Assembly: GCF_000503055.1 (NCBI RefSeq)
Contig: NZ_AYVY01000016.1
Location: 98,337 to 131,965 of the forward strand
Origin: Mesorhizobium sp. LSHC420B00
GTDB lineage: Bacteria > Pseudomonadota > Alphaproteobacteria > Rhizobiales > Rhizobiaceae
DNA length: 33,629 bases
Reading direction: 5' to 3'
Below, piece by piece: positions 1-8,378 of this stretch. The translations under genes and the position numbers were made by a program. The notes below the pieces were generated by a model. That model had not been told where the DNA came from and searched no databases. It saw only the letters and a list, made by a program, of their open reading frames with translations. Position 1 is the stretch's first letter. Every line of letters begins with the position of its first letter.

Positions 1-967
1 GTCCTCGCTCCTTGCCGAGTTTATCCATGACGCCGTCGCAGGCATCGATGCAGAGCGCGCAGGTGATGCATTCGAGCTGCTGGCCGTCGCGAATGTCGAT
101 GCCCATCGGGCAGACAGCGACACAGGCATTGCAGTCGACGCAGTCGCCGACGGGCTGCCCTGCGGCGAGAACCTTCTTGGCGTGACGCGAGCGCGGTTCG
201 CCGCGCCAGTCATTGTAGGTGACCGTGAGCGAACTTTCATCGAGCATGGCTGCCTGGATGCGCGGCCACGGGCACATGTAGGTACAGACCTGCTCGCGCA
301 TCAGCCCGCCGAACGTATAGGTCGTCGCCGTCAGTACGGCGACGGTGATATAGGCGACAGGTGCCGCCGTGCCGGCGAAGAGTTCGCCGAGCAGCGTCGG
401 CGCGTCAGCGAAATAGAAGATCCAGGCGCCGCCCGTCAATGCGCCTATGACCAGCCAGATGGCGTGTTTGGACAGCCGCAGCACGAGTTTGCGGCTGGTC
501 CAGGGACCGGCGTCGAGCTTCATGCGCGCATTGCGGTCACCCTCGATGGTCCGCTCGACAACCAGGAACAGATCTACCCACACGGTCTGCGGGCATGTGT
601 AGCCACACCAGGCACGGCCGACAGTCGACGTGATTAGGAAAAGACCGACGCCGGCCATGACCAGAAGGCCGGCGACATAGTAGAATTCCTGCGGCCATAT
701 CTCGATGAAGAAGAAATAGAAACGCCGGTTGGCGACATCGAGCAGCACGGCCTGGTCCGGGGCAAACGGGCCACGGTCCCAGCGCAGCCACGGCGTCAGA
801 TAGTAGATGCCGAGCGTCACCGCCATTACCAGCCATTTGAACTGGCGAAAATTCCCGGAGGCCCGCTTCGGGAAGATCTTCTTGCGCGCGGCATACATCG
901 GCTGTCGTACCTTAGCGGAGTTGACCGCCTCGGCTTCGAGCCGTTCTACCTGCGTATTGTCCAGCAC
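1..967 (-). CDS. ccoG: CcoG/FixG cytochrome c oxidase accessory protein (3' end cut by window)
   Basis: Membrane ferredoxin-like protein needed for maturation of cbb3 oxidase, thought to act in copper delivery or reduction. The frame is open on the minus strand from a GTG at 967 to the window edge, so the C-terminal part (IgG-like domain) is missing. The start begins VLDNTQVERLEAEAV and is preceded by GGGAGAG. There are hydrophobic segments around residues 45-65, 80-105, 160-185 and 200-220. Two 4Fe-4S motifs follow near the window edge: CVDCNACVAVCP and then CITCALCIDAC. This arrangement is typical of CcoG. It lies downstream of ccoP in the usual ccoNOQP-ccoG order but has its own FNR box at 1084-1097, so it probably starts a separate transcript that continues to ccoHIS outside the window. 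The identification is firm; the GTG start is my choice, because no ATG fits the conserved N-terminus. Confidence 0.93.
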   Translation of the reverse strand, partial: MLDNTQVERLEAEAVNSAKVRQPMYAARKKIFPKRASGNFRQFKWLVMAVTLGIYYLTPWLRWDRGPFAPDQAVLLDVANRRFYFFFIEIWPQEFYYVAGLLVMAGVGLFLITSTVGRAWCGYTCPQTVWVDLFLVVERTIEGDRNARMKLDAGPWTSRKLVLRLSKHAIWLVIGALTGGAWIFYFADAPTLLGELFAGTAAPVAYITVAVLTATTYTFGGLMREQVCTYMCPWPRIQAAMLDESSLTVTYNDWRGEPRSRHAKKVLAAGQPVGDCVDCNACVAVCPMGIDIRDGQQLECITCALCIDACDGVMDKLGKERG

Positions 968-1083
968 TGATCTCTCCCGTCGCGGAGCTTGTGATTTCGC
1001 CGGGCACGTGACCTGGCTGGGTGCAGACAGGTGCGCGAAATACAGCGTCGAGCGGATTGTGCCGCCGACTGGATTGCGCCGCG

Positions 1084-1097
1084 TTGATGCAGGTCAA
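1084..1097 (-). promoter_or_regulatory. FNR/FixK-type box upstream of ccoG
   Basis: The plus strand reads TTGATGCAGGTCAA, which matches the anaerobox consensus TTGAT-N4-ATCAA with one mismatch. Its centre is about 123 bp upstream of the ccoG GTG, leaving room for a FNR-dependent promoter at -41.5. It also lies beyond the ccoP terminator, supporting separate transcription of ccoG. FnrN, encoded at 5235-5969, is the obvious candidate activator. Confidence 0.8.
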
Positions 1098-1120
1098 TCG
1101 CCGGGTACACGCAAACAAAT

Positions 1121-1145
1121 CGAGGCCCGGCAGAGCCGGGCCTCG
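1121..1145 (-). terminator. Hairpin terminator after ccoNOQP
   Basis: A perfect inverted repeat with 11-bp arms (CGAGGCCCGGC / GCCGGGCCTCG) and a 3-nt loop lies about 40 bp past the ccoP stop. On the minus strand it is followed by a T-rich stretch (ATTTGTTTGC). This fits a Rho-independent terminator that closes the oxidase operon before the ccoG promoter. Confidence 0.75.
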
Positions 1146-1184
1146 TCGCTTGGGCGGTGAGGGCCGGAGAATAGACCCCCGTTC

Positions 1185-2048
1185 CTATTCTCCACCGCCA
1201 AGCGAATGGATGTAGACCGCCAGTTCCTTCACCCTGGTTTCGCCCAGACGCGCGCCCCAGGCCGGCATCACGCCCTGTTTCGGCGCGGTGACCTGGGCGG
1301 CGATGGCCGCTTCGCCCGATCCGTAGAGCCAGATGGCATCGGTCAGATCAGGAGCGCCGAGCTCCTTGTTGCCCTTTGCATTGTCGCCGTGACAGGCCAC
1401 GCAGTTTTCGGCAAAAACCTTGGCACCGGGCGCCACCAAAGATTGGTCGCTGACGGTTTGGGACAGGCTGGCAATATAGGCGCTGACCTGTTTGATTTGA
1501 TCGGCAGTGATGATGTCGCCAAAGGCCGGCATTTCCGACAGGCGCGTATCCGGATCGGAGGCGAAGCGGATTCCATGCGTAATCGTCTGCTGGATCTGGT
1601 CCGCCTTGCCGCCCCACAGCCAGTCATCGTCATTGAGGTTCGGGAAGCCCTTTGTGCCCTGGGCGCCGGAACCATGGCACTGCACGCAATTGACCTTGAA
1701 CGCGGCGCCGCCGGCAGCGACCGCGAATTCGCGCAAACCATCGTCTGCGGCAATCTCCGAGACGTTTTTCGATTCTATTGCCGTGACGTATTTGCCCTTG
1801 GCCACCTCGGCCGCCATCAACTCGTAACCGACCTCGTTGCGGCTCGAATAGCCGAGCACGCCCTTGGTTGCCGAATGCAGCAGAGGCCATGCCGGATAGG
1901 CGATGGTGTAGCCGATCGCCCAGACAATGGTGATGTAGAAGGTAATGACCCACCAGCGCGGGAGCGGGTTGTTCAGCTCGCGAATACCATCCCATTCATG
2001 ACCAGTGGTCGAAACGCCAGAGATCTCATCGATATGCTCGTCGCTCAT
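1185..2048 (-). CDS. ccoP: cbb3-type cytochrome c oxidase subunit CcoP (FixP), di-heme cytochrome c
   Basis: Membrane-anchored di-heme c subunit that passes electrons from cytochrome c to CcoO and CcoN. From the ATG at 2048 the protein has 287 residues, with the FixP N-terminal domain, one transmembrane helix near residues 32-52 and two cytochrome c domains. The heme motifs are CVQCH (about 121-125) and CVACH (about 216-220), and methionine ligand candidates lie in the MPAFG and MPAWG stretches. The alternative start is a GTG at 2054, two codons upstream, which overlaps the ccoQ stop (GTGA). GAGG within the ccoQ end could serve either start. It is the last gene of ccoNOQP, followed by a strong hairpin. 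The length is usual for the family. Confidence 0.96.
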   Translation of the reverse strand: MSDEHIDEISGVSTTGHEWDGIRELNNPLPRWWVITFYITIVWAIGYTIAYPAWPLLHSATKGVLGYSSRNEVGYELMAAEVAKGKYVTAIESKNVSEIAADDGLREFAVAAGGAAFKVNCVQCHGSGAQGTKGFPNLNDDDWLWGGKADQIQQTITHGIRFASDPDTRLSEMPAFGDIITADQIKQVSAYIASLSQTVSDQSLVAPGAKVFAENCVACHGDNAKGNKELGAPDLTDAIWLYGSGEAAIAAQVTAPKQGVMPAWGARLGETRVKELAVYIHSLGGGE

Positions 2049-2050
2049 GA

Positions 2051-2200
2051 TCACTCGTCCTCAAGGGGAATCCGGGCAGCTTCGTCGGCAAGCTTGCGGC
2101 TGCCGGGGCGCAGGGCAAAGGCGATCGCGCCGACAAAGAACAGAGCCATGGCGGCCAGACCCCAGCTGTCGGCGAACTCCCGCATCAAATTGTAATCCAT
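2051..2200 (-). CDS. ccoQ: cbb3 oxidase subunit CcoQ (FixQ), small membrane protein
   Basis: A 49-residue protein with one transmembrane helix near residues 13-31. It starts MDYNLMREFADSWG and ends in an acidic tail, as CcoQ/FixQ proteins do. CcoQ stabilises the assembled cbb3 complex. The ATG at 2200 lies 14 bp after the ccoO stop. The TGA stop is embedded in the possible GTG start of ccoP (GTGATC), so translation of the two is probably coupled. The identity rests on size, single helix and position between ccoO and ccoP. Confidence 0.92.
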   Translation of the reverse strand: MDYNLMREFADSWGLAAMALFFVGAIAFALRPGSRKLADEAARIPLEDE

Positions 2201-2214
2201 GGGTAAAACTCCTC

Positions 2215-2946
2215 TCAGCGGTAGCCGGCGGCTTCATCGTAGTTCTTGAAATCGACCAGCGTGCCGAGCATCTGCAGATAGGCGACGAGGGCATCCATTT
2301 CGGTGACCTGTTGCGGGTTGCCGTCGAAGTCGCCGATCTTGGTTTTGGGGTAGCGGGCCTCGAGTCCGGATGTGTCGGCCTTGGGATCGGCTTGCGTCAT
2401 CAAATCGGCATTGGCGTGCGCGATCATGTCGTCGGAGTAGGGGACACCGACACGGCTGTTGGCGACCAGATGCGTCGAGAAATCCTTCACGTCGATCGGC
2501 GTGTCTTTCAGAAACGCGTAGCTCGGCATGATCGACTCCGGCACCACCGAACGTGGATCCGTGAGGTGATCGACATGCCATGAATTCGAGTAGCGGTCGC
2601 CAACCCGGGCGAGGTCCGGTCCGGTGCGCTTCGATCCCCATTGGAAAGGATGATCGTACATCGACTCGGCCGCCAGGCTGTAGTGACCATAGCGCTCGAC
2701 TTCGTCGCGGAATGGCCGGATCATCTGGCTGTGGCAGAGGTAGCAGCCCTCGCGCACATAGATGTTGCGCCCCACCAGTTCGAGGGGCGAGTAAGGGCGC
2801 ATGCCTTCCACCTTCTCGATCGTGTTGTCGAGATAGAAGAGCGGTGCGATCTCGACGATGCCGCCGACCGTCACCACAAGAAGGGAGCCAACGAGAAGAA
2901 GTGTAGCGTTCTTCTCGATCAGTGCGTGTTTGTCCATCAAGGCCAT
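2215..2946 (-). CDS. ccoO: cbb3-type cytochrome c oxidase subunit CcoO (FixO), mono-heme cytochrome c
   Basis: The 243-residue mono-heme c subunit of the high-affinity terminal oxidase. An N-terminal signal-anchor helix lies around residues 15-37. The heme c motif CYLCH (residues 68-72) sits within the very conserved stretch [16 protein letters not shown]. The C-terminal part contains the usual [12 protein letters not shown] helix. The start at 2946 (MALMDKH) has GGGAG 8 nt upstream; an internal ATG at 2937 is possible. The gene follows ccoN by 11 bp and precedes ccoQ in a tight operon. Nothing unusual is seen. Confidence 0.97.
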   Translation of the reverse strand: MALMDKHALIEKNATLLLVGSLLVVTVGGIVEIAPLFYLDNTIEKVEGMRPYSPLELVGRNIYVREGCYLCHSQMIRPFRDEVERYGHYSLAAESMYDHPFQWGSKRTGPDLARVGDRYSNSWHVDHLTDPRSVVPESIMPSYAFLKDTPIDVKDFSTHLVANSRVGVPYSDDMIAHANADLMTQADPKADTSGLEARYPKTKIGDFDGNPQQVTEMDALVAYLQMLGTLVDFKNYDEAAGYR

Positions 2947-2957
2947 TTTCTGGCTCC

Positions 2958-4568
2958 CTATTCGGCAGGCTGAAGGGCGGGAACAGAGCCGGGCATCGGC
3001 TCCTCCTGGCGCTGGTGTCCGAGAATGGTCATGCCGATGTTCCAGGCCATGATCAGGGTGCCGGAGAGGTACATGGCTCCGCCGATGGCGCGCATGACAT
3101 AATAGGGGTGCATGGCGGCCACGGTTTCAGCGAAGGAGTAGACTAGGAAGCCCTGCTCGTCGTATTCGCGCCACATCAGGCCCTGCATGATGCCGGACAC
3201 CCACATGACAGCGGCGTAGACAACGATGCCAAGCGTCGCCAGCCAGAAGTGCCAGGTAACGAGGCGCAGTGAGTAGAGCCGTTCACGGTTCCACAGCTTC
3301 GGCACCATGAAGTAGATCGCGCCGAACGAGATCATGCCGACCCAGCCGAGCGCACCGGAGTGAACGTGGCCAATGGTCCAGTCGGTATAGTGCGACAGCG
3401 AATTGACCGTCTTGATCGACATCATCGGACCTTCGAAGGTCGACATGCCGTAGAAGGCGATGGCCATCACCATCATGCGGATGATCGGATCGGTGCGGAG
3501 CTTGTCCCAAGCGCCCGACAGCGTCATCAGGCCGTTGATCATGCCGCCCCATGATGGCATCCAAAGCATGATCGAGAACACCATGCCAAGCGTCTGCGCC
3601 CAGTCGGGCAGGGCGGTGTAGTGCAGGTGATGGGGCCCAGCCCAGATGTAGAGAAAGATGATTGCCCAGAAATGGACGATCGACAGACGGTAGGAATAGA
3701 CTGGCCGGTTTGCCTGCTTGGGCACGAAATAATACATCATGCCGAGAAAGCCGGCGGTCAGGAAGAAGCCCACGGCGTTGTGGCCATACCACCATTGCGT
3801 CAGGGCGTCCTGGACGCCGGAAAAGGCGGAGTAACTCTTGGAACCGAGGAAGGAGGCCGGCATCGACAGGTTGTTGATCACATGCAGCATCGCGATGGTC
3901 ACAATGAAGGAAAGGTAGAACCAGTTCGCGACGTAGATGTGCGGTTCCTTGCGCTTCAGGATCGTGCCGAGGAACAGGATGAGATAGGCGACCCAGACGA
4001 TGGTCAGCCAGATGTCCACATACCATTCGGGTTCCGCATATTCGCGGCTCTCGGTGATGCCGAGCAGATAGCCTGTCGCGGCCATGACGATGAAGAGCTG
4101 GTAACCCCAGAACACGAACCAGCCGAGATCGCCGCCAAACAGCCGCGCGCGGCAGGTGCGTTGGACGACATACAAGGACGTGCAAAGCAGCGCATTGCCG
4201 CCGAAGGCGAAGACGACGCCCGATGTATGCAGCGGGCGTAAACGGCCGAAATTGAACCAGGGCTGGATGTTGAGATCGGGATAGGCAAGCTGCAGCGCGA
4301 TGACCACACCCACCAGCATGCCAACCACGCCCCAGAATATTGTGGCAATGGCGCCGTAGCGGATTGGACCATCCATGTAGGCGGACGGATCGATCGGAGC
4401 AGCCACTTCGAAATTCGTGTTGCGGATGAGGATGCCGACAAAACCGAGCAGGACAAAAAACAGCACCCACATGTGCTGCCGGAAAGGCTCGTCCACCCCG
4501 AAGCCAGCGGCCACAAGGGCTGCAAACGTGAACAGGCCCAAAGCGAAGATTTGCGTGCCGAACTTCAT
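2958..4568 (-). CDS. ccoN: cbb3-type cytochrome c oxidase catalytic subunit CcoN (FixN)
   Basis: The 536-residue heme-copper oxidase subunit I with about 12 transmembrane helices; it reduces O2 to water at very low oxygen. Visible metal ligands are His114 (LHTSG, low-spin heme), His263 (YGHNAVGFF, CuB), His313-His314 (GPHHLHY, CuB), and His401 and His403 ([10 protein letters not shown], heme ligands). The length is normal for FixN. It is the first gene of ccoNOQP; GGGGAC lies just before the ATG. An FNR box (4649-4662) is centred about 87 bp upstream of the start, so expression should rise under microaerobic conditions through FnrN or FixK. The large open frames on the opposite strand here are codon-bias shadows. 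Confidence 0.98.
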   Translation of the reverse strand: MKFGTQIFALGLFTFAALVAAGFGVDEPFRQHMWVLFFVLLGFVGILIRNTNFEVAAPIDPSAYMDGPIRYGAIATIFWGVVGMLVGVVIALQLAYPDLNIQPWFNFGRLRPLHTSGVVFAFGGNALLCTSLYVVQRTCRARLFGGDLGWFVFWGYQLFIVMAATGYLLGITESREYAEPEWYVDIWLTIVWVAYLILFLGTILKRKEPHIYVANWFYLSFIVTIAMLHVINNLSMPASFLGSKSYSAFSGVQDALTQWWYGHNAVGFFLTAGFLGMMYYFVPKQANRPVYSYRLSIVHFWAIIFLYIWAGPHHLHYTALPDWAQTLGMVFSIMLWMPSWGGMINGLMTLSGAWDKLRTDPIIRMMVMAIAFYGMSTFEGPMMSIKTVNSLSHYTDWTIGHVHSGALGWVGMISFGAIYFMVPKLWNRERLYSLRLVTWHFWLATLGIVVYAAVMWVSGIMQGLMWREYDEQGFLVYSFAETVAAMHPYYVMRAIGGAMYLSGTLIMAWNIGMTILGHQRQEEPMPGSVPALQPAE

Positions 4569-4648
4569 GACTTGTCCCCGACGTCGGATTCCGGTGCGCG
4601 GACGCCAATCCGCCGGGACAGCAATTCAGCAGTCGCCTCATCGCCGCA

Positions 4649-4662
4649 TTGATCCATGTCAA
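4649..4662. promoter_or_regulatory. FNR box shared by ccoN and the divergent hemerythrin-like gene
   Basis: The plus strand reads TTGATCCATGTCAA (minus strand TTGACATGGATCAA), one mismatch from the anaerobox consensus. It is centred about 87 bp from the ccoN start and about 64 bp from the TTG start of the hemerythrin-like gene. It is the only such site in the 151-bp divergent region, so it may activate both genes. Confidence 0.85.
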
Positions 4663-4719
4663 AGCCATCTGCTTTTGGATTGGGCAGCGTCGATCCGGCA
4701 AACGGTCAGGAGGCAGTCA

Positions 4720-5232
4720 TTGAACGGGGAGAGGGAGCTGGGATCGTCGCTGTTCGACACGCGCCGCGACAGTTCGATACCGACAGTCCGATCTGGCAGA
4801 GAAGCGGTCCCGGCGGCGCTGATGAGACGTGCGCATCTGGAAAAGCTGCAGCTCTGCGATGCCTTGGAAAGAATAGCCGACACCCTGCCCAGGGTGGATT
4901 GCCTGGCATGCCTTGCTGCAGCAAACGCGATCGTTCCGCTGTTGCGCAACATTCATCAATACGAGGAGACGGTTATCTTTCCGGCCTACGAGGCTGCTTT
5001 GACCAGCAGCGATGCCAACCTTGCTTCAACCCGCAGATTGCGCGCCGAGCACGTCGAGGACGAATGCTTTGCCGGGGAGGTGACTGAAATCCTGCTGGCG
5101 ATCGGCCATGGCGAGAAAGTCGACAATGCCGAGGCTGTCGGTTTCATGCTGCGCGGCTTCTTCGAAAGCTTGCGCCGACATATCGCCTTTGAACGCGAGC
5201 ACGTCTTGCCGATGATAGGGGTCGTCGACTGA
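4720..5232 (+). CDS. Hemerythrin HHE-domain-like protein
   Basis: The 170-residue protein is predicted to be an all-helical hemerythrin-type cytoplasmic iron protein, which in relatives binds O2, NO or iron. Potential di-iron ligands are His39, His79 with Glu82/Glu83 (HQYEE), His111 and Glu115 (AEHVEDE), His154 and His161 (RRHIAFEREH). No ATG fits. I chose TTG at 4720 because a perfect AGGAGG (4708-4713) lies six bases upstream; the frame remains open further upstream but runs antisense through the ccoN start. It is divergent from ccoN with an FNR box between them, and the stop lies 2 bp from the convergent fnrN end. A role in oxygen or NO sensing or buffering near the oxidase is inference. 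Confidence 0.82.
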   Translation: MNGERELGSSLFDTRRDSSIPTVRSGREAVPAALMRRAHLEKLQLCDALERIADTLPRVDCLACLAAANAIVPLLRNIHQYEETVIFPAYEAALTSSDANLASTRRLRAEHVEDECFAGEVTEILLAIGHGEKVDNAEAVGFMLRGFFESLRRHIAFEREHVLPMIGVVD

Positions 5233-5234
5233 TT

Positions 5235-5969
5235 CTAGACGCCAGAGCGTCGCTGCAGCCGGGTCAAGTTGCCGACTGTGACCTCGCGGTTGTTCTCGAT
5301 CCGGATCACGCCATCCGATCGCAGCCTGGTCAACTGGCGGCTCACCGTCTCGATCGTCAGGCCCAGGAAATCGGCGATGTCGGCGCGCGTCAGCGGCAGG
5401 TCAAAGGTCGTCGACTGGGCCGCCGGGTCCAGCGTGGGATCGATATTCCTGGCGATCATCAGGAGAAAGCTCGCCACCTTTTCCGAAGCACTCTTGCGCC
5501 CCAGCGTCACCATCCAGTCTCGTGCTTCGTCGAGTTCATTGAGCGTCTGCTTGAAGAGACGATGCTCAAGCTGTGGCGATTCCTTCATCATGCGCTCGAT
5601 GGCGGCCTTTGGAAACGAACACAGCGAAACGGTAGTTGCGGCTTCGGCGTTGATCGCGCTTTCCGCCTTGAAAGGCCGCCCCAGAAAATCGGGGGCGAAC
5701 TGCAGGCCGACAATCTGCTGGCGTCCGTCTGAAAGGCTCTTGGTGAGCTTCACCACGCCGGAAAGCACATTGGAATAACTGTCGACGGTCTCGGCGTCGC
5801 CAATCAGTTCCACGCCCGGTTCAACGTTGTGCTTCGATGAGGTCTTGGCGAGGCTTACCAATTGGTCGGGATCGAGCGCACCGCAAACGCCGCGGTGCCG
5901 CGCATCGCAAGACTGGCAAAGCACTGGAATGCTGGAACTGTGAACGTCTTGGTGCACCGTCATCTTCAT
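5235..5969 (-). CDS. fnrN: FnrN-type Crp/Fnr transcriptional regulator with N-terminal Fe-S cysteines
   Basis: Oxygen-sensing activator of 244 residues. The N-terminal cysteines Cys18, Cys21 and Cys29 (LCQSC...GVC) plus the central Cys117 (SLCSF) match the four 4Fe-4S ligands of FNR, so this is FnrN class rather than cysteine-poor FixK. A cyclic-nucleotide-binding-type beta roll spans about residues 30-140, then a dimerisation helix. The C-terminal HTH has the FNR recognition helix ETVSR (207-211), which reads TTGAT half-sites. I use the ATG at 5969; the frame is open to 6101 but the conserved part begins here, and a second ATG lies at 5963. An FNR box at 6048-6061 suggests autoregulation shared with the divergent hemN. 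Several boxes in this window are likely targets. Confidence 0.93.
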   Translation of the reverse strand: MKMTVHQDVHSSSIPVLCQSCDARHRGVCGALDPDQLVSLAKTSSKHNVEPGVELIGDAETVDSYSNVLSGVVKLTKSLSDGRQQIVGLQFAPDFLGRPFKAESAINAEAATTVSLCSFPKAAIERMMKESPQLEHRLFKQTLNELDEARDWMVTLGRKSASEKVASFLLMIARNIDPTLDPAAQSTTFDLPLTRADIADFLGLTIETVSRQLTRLRSDGVIRIENNREVTVGNLTRLQRRSGV

Positions 5970-6047
5970 CGTCCGAAGGATTCCATGTGTCCGCAAGGTA
6001 GCATTGGCGGACAAAAGAACCTTGCGGCAGTTTGTCCGCGGGCGGCC

Positions 6048-6061
6048 TTGACCGAAATCAA
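6048..6061. promoter_or_regulatory. FNR box between fnrN and hemN
   Basis: The plus strand reads TTGACCGAAATCAA, one mismatch from TTGAT-N4-ATCAA. It is centred about 85 bp from the fnrN start and 65 bp from the hemN start, so it could serve both divergent promoters. Autoregulation of fnrN through such boxes is known in rhizobia. Confidence 0.85.
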
Positions 6062-6119
6062 GGCCGCGGGCGCGCAATGTGACCAGTGTCGCGCAATGCA
6101 AAGGGGATCGGATAGCGAC

Positions 6120-7469
6120 ATGCGGCCAGAATTAGTTGCCAGGCTTGGCGAGAACGTGCCGCGCTATACGAGCTACCCGACAGCGCCGCATTTTAATGCA
6201 AGCGTTGACGCTACCGTTTGTCGTGGCTGGCTACAGGGGCTCGACGAGGGCGACGAAATCTCGCTCTATCTGCACATCCCGTACTGCGACAAACTTTGCT
6301 GGTTCTGTGCCTGCCATACCAAGCAGACACGCCACTACGAACCGGTGACCACATATCTGCGCTCACTGCATGCCGAGATCGCCACCGTCGCCGATCTTGT
6401 CGCAGGCAAAGGCCGCGTCCGTGCCATCCATTTTGGCGGCGGTTCGCCGACGATGCTCAAACCTGGGGATATGGTGGCGCTGGGAACCGCCCTGCGCAAC
6501 AGCTTCGGCTTTCTTCCCGGCGCCAAGATCAGCGTTGAAATCGAACCCAACGATATGGACGATGCCCGCCTCGATGCGCTTGCCGAAATCGGCATGACAA
6601 GGGCGAGCCTCGGCGTTCAGGATTTCGATCCGAAGGTGCAAAAGGCGATCCACCGCGAGCAGAGCTTCCTGCAGACCAAGACGGTCGTCGACGGCGTTCG
6701 TTCGCGCGGCGTCGAATCGGTCAATCTGGACCTGCTCTACGGTCTGCCGCACCAGACCAGGGAAAGCGTCGCTTCTACGGTCACGCAGACACTGACCCTG
6801 GAACCGGATCGGATCGCACTGTTTGGCTACGCGCATGTACCGTGGTTCAAGAAACATCAGACGATGATCGACGAGGCCTGGTTGCCGGGTCCCGCGGAGC
6901 GCTTTGCCCAGTCACAACTGGCTGCGCAGGCGATTGTAGACAATGGATACGAGGCAATCGGGCTCGACCATTTCGCCAAACCGGGCGATGCGCTGGCGAT
7001 TGCGGCACGCGCCGGGACTTTGCACCGGAACTTTCAGGGCTACACGGACGATTGCTGCGAAACCTTGATCGGGCTCGGCCCGTCATCCATTAGCCAGTTT
7101 CGGCAGGGCTATACGCAGAACATGCCTTCAACCAGCGAATATAGACGCATGGTTGATGACGGCGGGCTGGCCGCTGTTCGGGGTATCGCCCTTTCCGCCG
7201 ACGACCGCGTTCGCGGCTGGATCATCGAGCGGCTGATGTGTGATTTCGCCTTCTCGGCGATCGAGCTGGTGGAGCGCTTTGGCGAAGCCGGCCAAAGTCT
7301 TCTCGTCAAAGCGAGTTCCACGGCCCTTCACGATCCTGCGCGGTTGCTTGAACTTGACGGTGACCGCTTCGTCGTGCCGGCGGAAAGTCGGCCCTTTGTC
7401 AGGAGCATCGCGGCAAAGTTCGACAAATATTTCGAAACCGGCAAAGCCAGGCATTCGGTGGCGGTCTGA
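6120..7469 (+). CDS. hemN: Oxygen-independent coproporphyrinogen III oxidase (radical SAM HemN)
   Basis: Converts coproporphyrinogen III to protoporphyrinogen IX without oxygen, supplying heme for cbb3 oxidase and other cytochromes under low oxygen. The 449-residue length is that of true HemN. The N-terminus carries RYTSYPTAPHF, and the radical SAM cluster motif with the HemN-type extra cysteine is at Cys56, Cys60, Cys63 and Cys65 (YCDKLCWFCAC). GGGSP and the later conserved QDFDP and NLDLLYGLP stretches are present. The start is ATG 6120, with AAGGGGATC about 11 nt upstream; an ATG at 6096 is an alternative. It is divergent from fnrN with an FNR box between, a typical rhizobial arrangement. 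It converges on the channel gene with a 13-bp gap. Confidence 0.96.
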   Translation: MRPELVARLGENVPRYTSYPTAPHFNASVDATVCRGWLQGLDEGDEISLYLHIPYCDKLCWFCACHTKQTRHYEPVTTYLRSLHAEIATVADLVAGKGRVRAIHFGGGSPTMLKPGDMVALGTALRNSFGFLPGAKISVEIEPNDMDDARLDALAEIGMTRASLGVQDFDPKVQKAIHREQSFLQTKTVVDGVRSRGVESVNLDLLYGLPHQTRESVASTVTQTLTLEPDRIALFGYAHVPWFKKHQTMIDEAWLPGPAERFAQSQLAAQAIVDNGYEAIGLDHFAKPGDALAIAARAGTLHRNFQGYTDDCCETLIGLGPSSISQFRQGYTQNMPSTSEYRRMVDDGGLAAVRGIALSADDRVRGWIIERLMCDFAFSAIELVERFGEAGQSLLVKASSTALHDPARLLELDGDRFVVPAESRPFVRSIAAKFDKYFETGKARHSVAV

Positions 7470-7482
7470 GCATTGGCTCCCG

Positions 7483-7914
7483 TCAGAAATGTTCGCCGGC
7501 CTTGAACGGGCCGATGCGGGTGCCTGCCGCGATCAGATAGGCGGTCGACCAGCCGATCAGCAAGAACCCGTTTACGCCCTCCAGCGCCGCCAGGACACGC
7601 CACGCGTGGGCGGGCACGATGTCGCCGTAGCCGACGGTCGAAAAGGTAATGGTCGAAAAATAGAGCGCGGTTTCGAAATCAGCGAAGATATCAAGCAACC
7701 GGTACAGGCCCGCCCAGAGCCAGACCTCCGCGGTCATGACGGCAAAGAGGCCCATCACCACGCTGATCATAGCGACGATACGGCTGCGGCGTCCGTGCAT
7801 GCGAAACCGGGCGACCAGATGTCCCATCATGTGCGTGACGGCGATCAGACCAAACGTGTGGATCAAAACCGTCAGACTGATGACGACGGTGCCGATGAGC
7901 AGATTGAGGATCAT
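7483..7914 (-). CDS. Two-TM potassium-channel-like protein (Ion_trans_2)
   Basis: The 143-residue membrane protein has hydrophobic helices near residues 4-28, 46-70 and 110-133. A clear K+ selectivity filter TVGYGD lies at 93-98 in the pore loop (STITFSTVGYGDIVPAHAW). No RCK or cyclic-nucleotide-binding regulatory domain follows; the protein ends about ten residues after the last helix. It is therefore a minimal ion-channel domain protein whose physiological role is unknown. It converges with hemN and lies about 60 bp downstream of the DUF779 gene on the same strand, so it could be read through from the aldehyde dehydrogenase operon. Family assignment is secure; substrate specificity is inferred from the filter. 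Confidence 0.85.
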   Translation of the reverse strand: MILNLLIGTVVISLTVLIHTFGLIAVTHMMGHLVARFRMHGRRSRIVAMISVVMGLFAVMTAEVWLWAGLYRLLDIFADFETALYFSTITFSTVGYGDIVPAHAWRVLAALEGVNGFLLIGWSTAYLIAAGTRIGPFKAGEHF

Positions 7915-7977
7915 CTTCGGACGGTAGAGATTGCCGCAGCGCCTTCCTTGCTCGAAATCAAAACCGGCAGGTTTCGC

Positions 7978-8310
7978 CTATACGGCACAGATCGTCGACC
8001 GCGTCAGGAACCGCTTTTCCCTTCCGTTGTCGAGCGAGAACATGCCGCCGCGACCCGGCACAACGTCGATGATAAGATCGGTATGCTTCCAGGCCTCGAA
8101 CTGCGACGCTCCGATGTAGAACGGCGCGTCACCGATATGGCCGAGCAGAACGTCGTGGTCGCCGACAAGGAAGCCGGCACGCGGATAGCACATGGGCGAA
8201 GAGCCATCGCAGCAGCCGCCGGACTGATGGAACAGCACCGGACCGTGATCGGCGACAATCTCCGTGATCAGTTCAAGGGCTGCCGGTGTCGCCGTGACCT
8301 TAGCCTGCAT
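7978..8310 (-). CDS. DUF779 family protein
   Basis: A 110-residue protein of the DUF779 family, a partner gene found next to acetaldehyde-type aldehyde dehydrogenases in many proteobacteria; its biochemical role is not established. The cysteine-rich signature QSGGCCDGSSPMCYP (about residues 29-43) and the stretch ending WKHTDLIIDVVPGRGGMFSL are characteristic. I chose ATG 8310 (MQAKVTATPAALELI); GGAAA lies upstream. The longer open frame to 8370 runs through the hairpin between the genes and is unlikely to be translated. It lies 68 bp downstream of the aldehyde dehydrogenase on the same strand, so co-transcription is expected. Confidence 0.86.
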   Translation of the reverse strand: MQAKVTATPAALELITEIVADHGPVLFHQSGGCCDGSSPMCYPRAGFLVGDHDVLLGHIGDAPFYIGASQFEAWKHTDLIIDVVPGRGGMFSLDNGREKRFLTRSTICAV

Positions 8311-8334
8311 TGTGTTTTCCGATTTCCAGCCTGT

Positions 8335-8360
8335 GGCGCGGCCCCTCGCGGAGCCGCGCC
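8335..8360 (-). other. Intercistronic hairpin between aldehyde dehydrogenase and DUF779 genes
   Basis: Perfect 8-bp arms GGCGCGGC / GCCGCGCC with a 10-nt loop lie between the two same-strand genes. There is no T-run, so it looks more like an mRNA-processing or attenuating stem than a full terminator. Confidence 0.5.
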
Positions 8361-8378
8361 TGTAAGTCAAAGCCGCGA

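Noticed and set aside
3283..4701. A 472-codon open frame on the minus strand overlapping ccoN in another frame, and similar long frames opposite or within ccoP, hemN, aldehyde dehydrogenase and the permease
   Set aside because: These are codon-bias shadows of well-supported genes in GC-rich DNA; their translations are Arg/Pro/His-rich without motifs.
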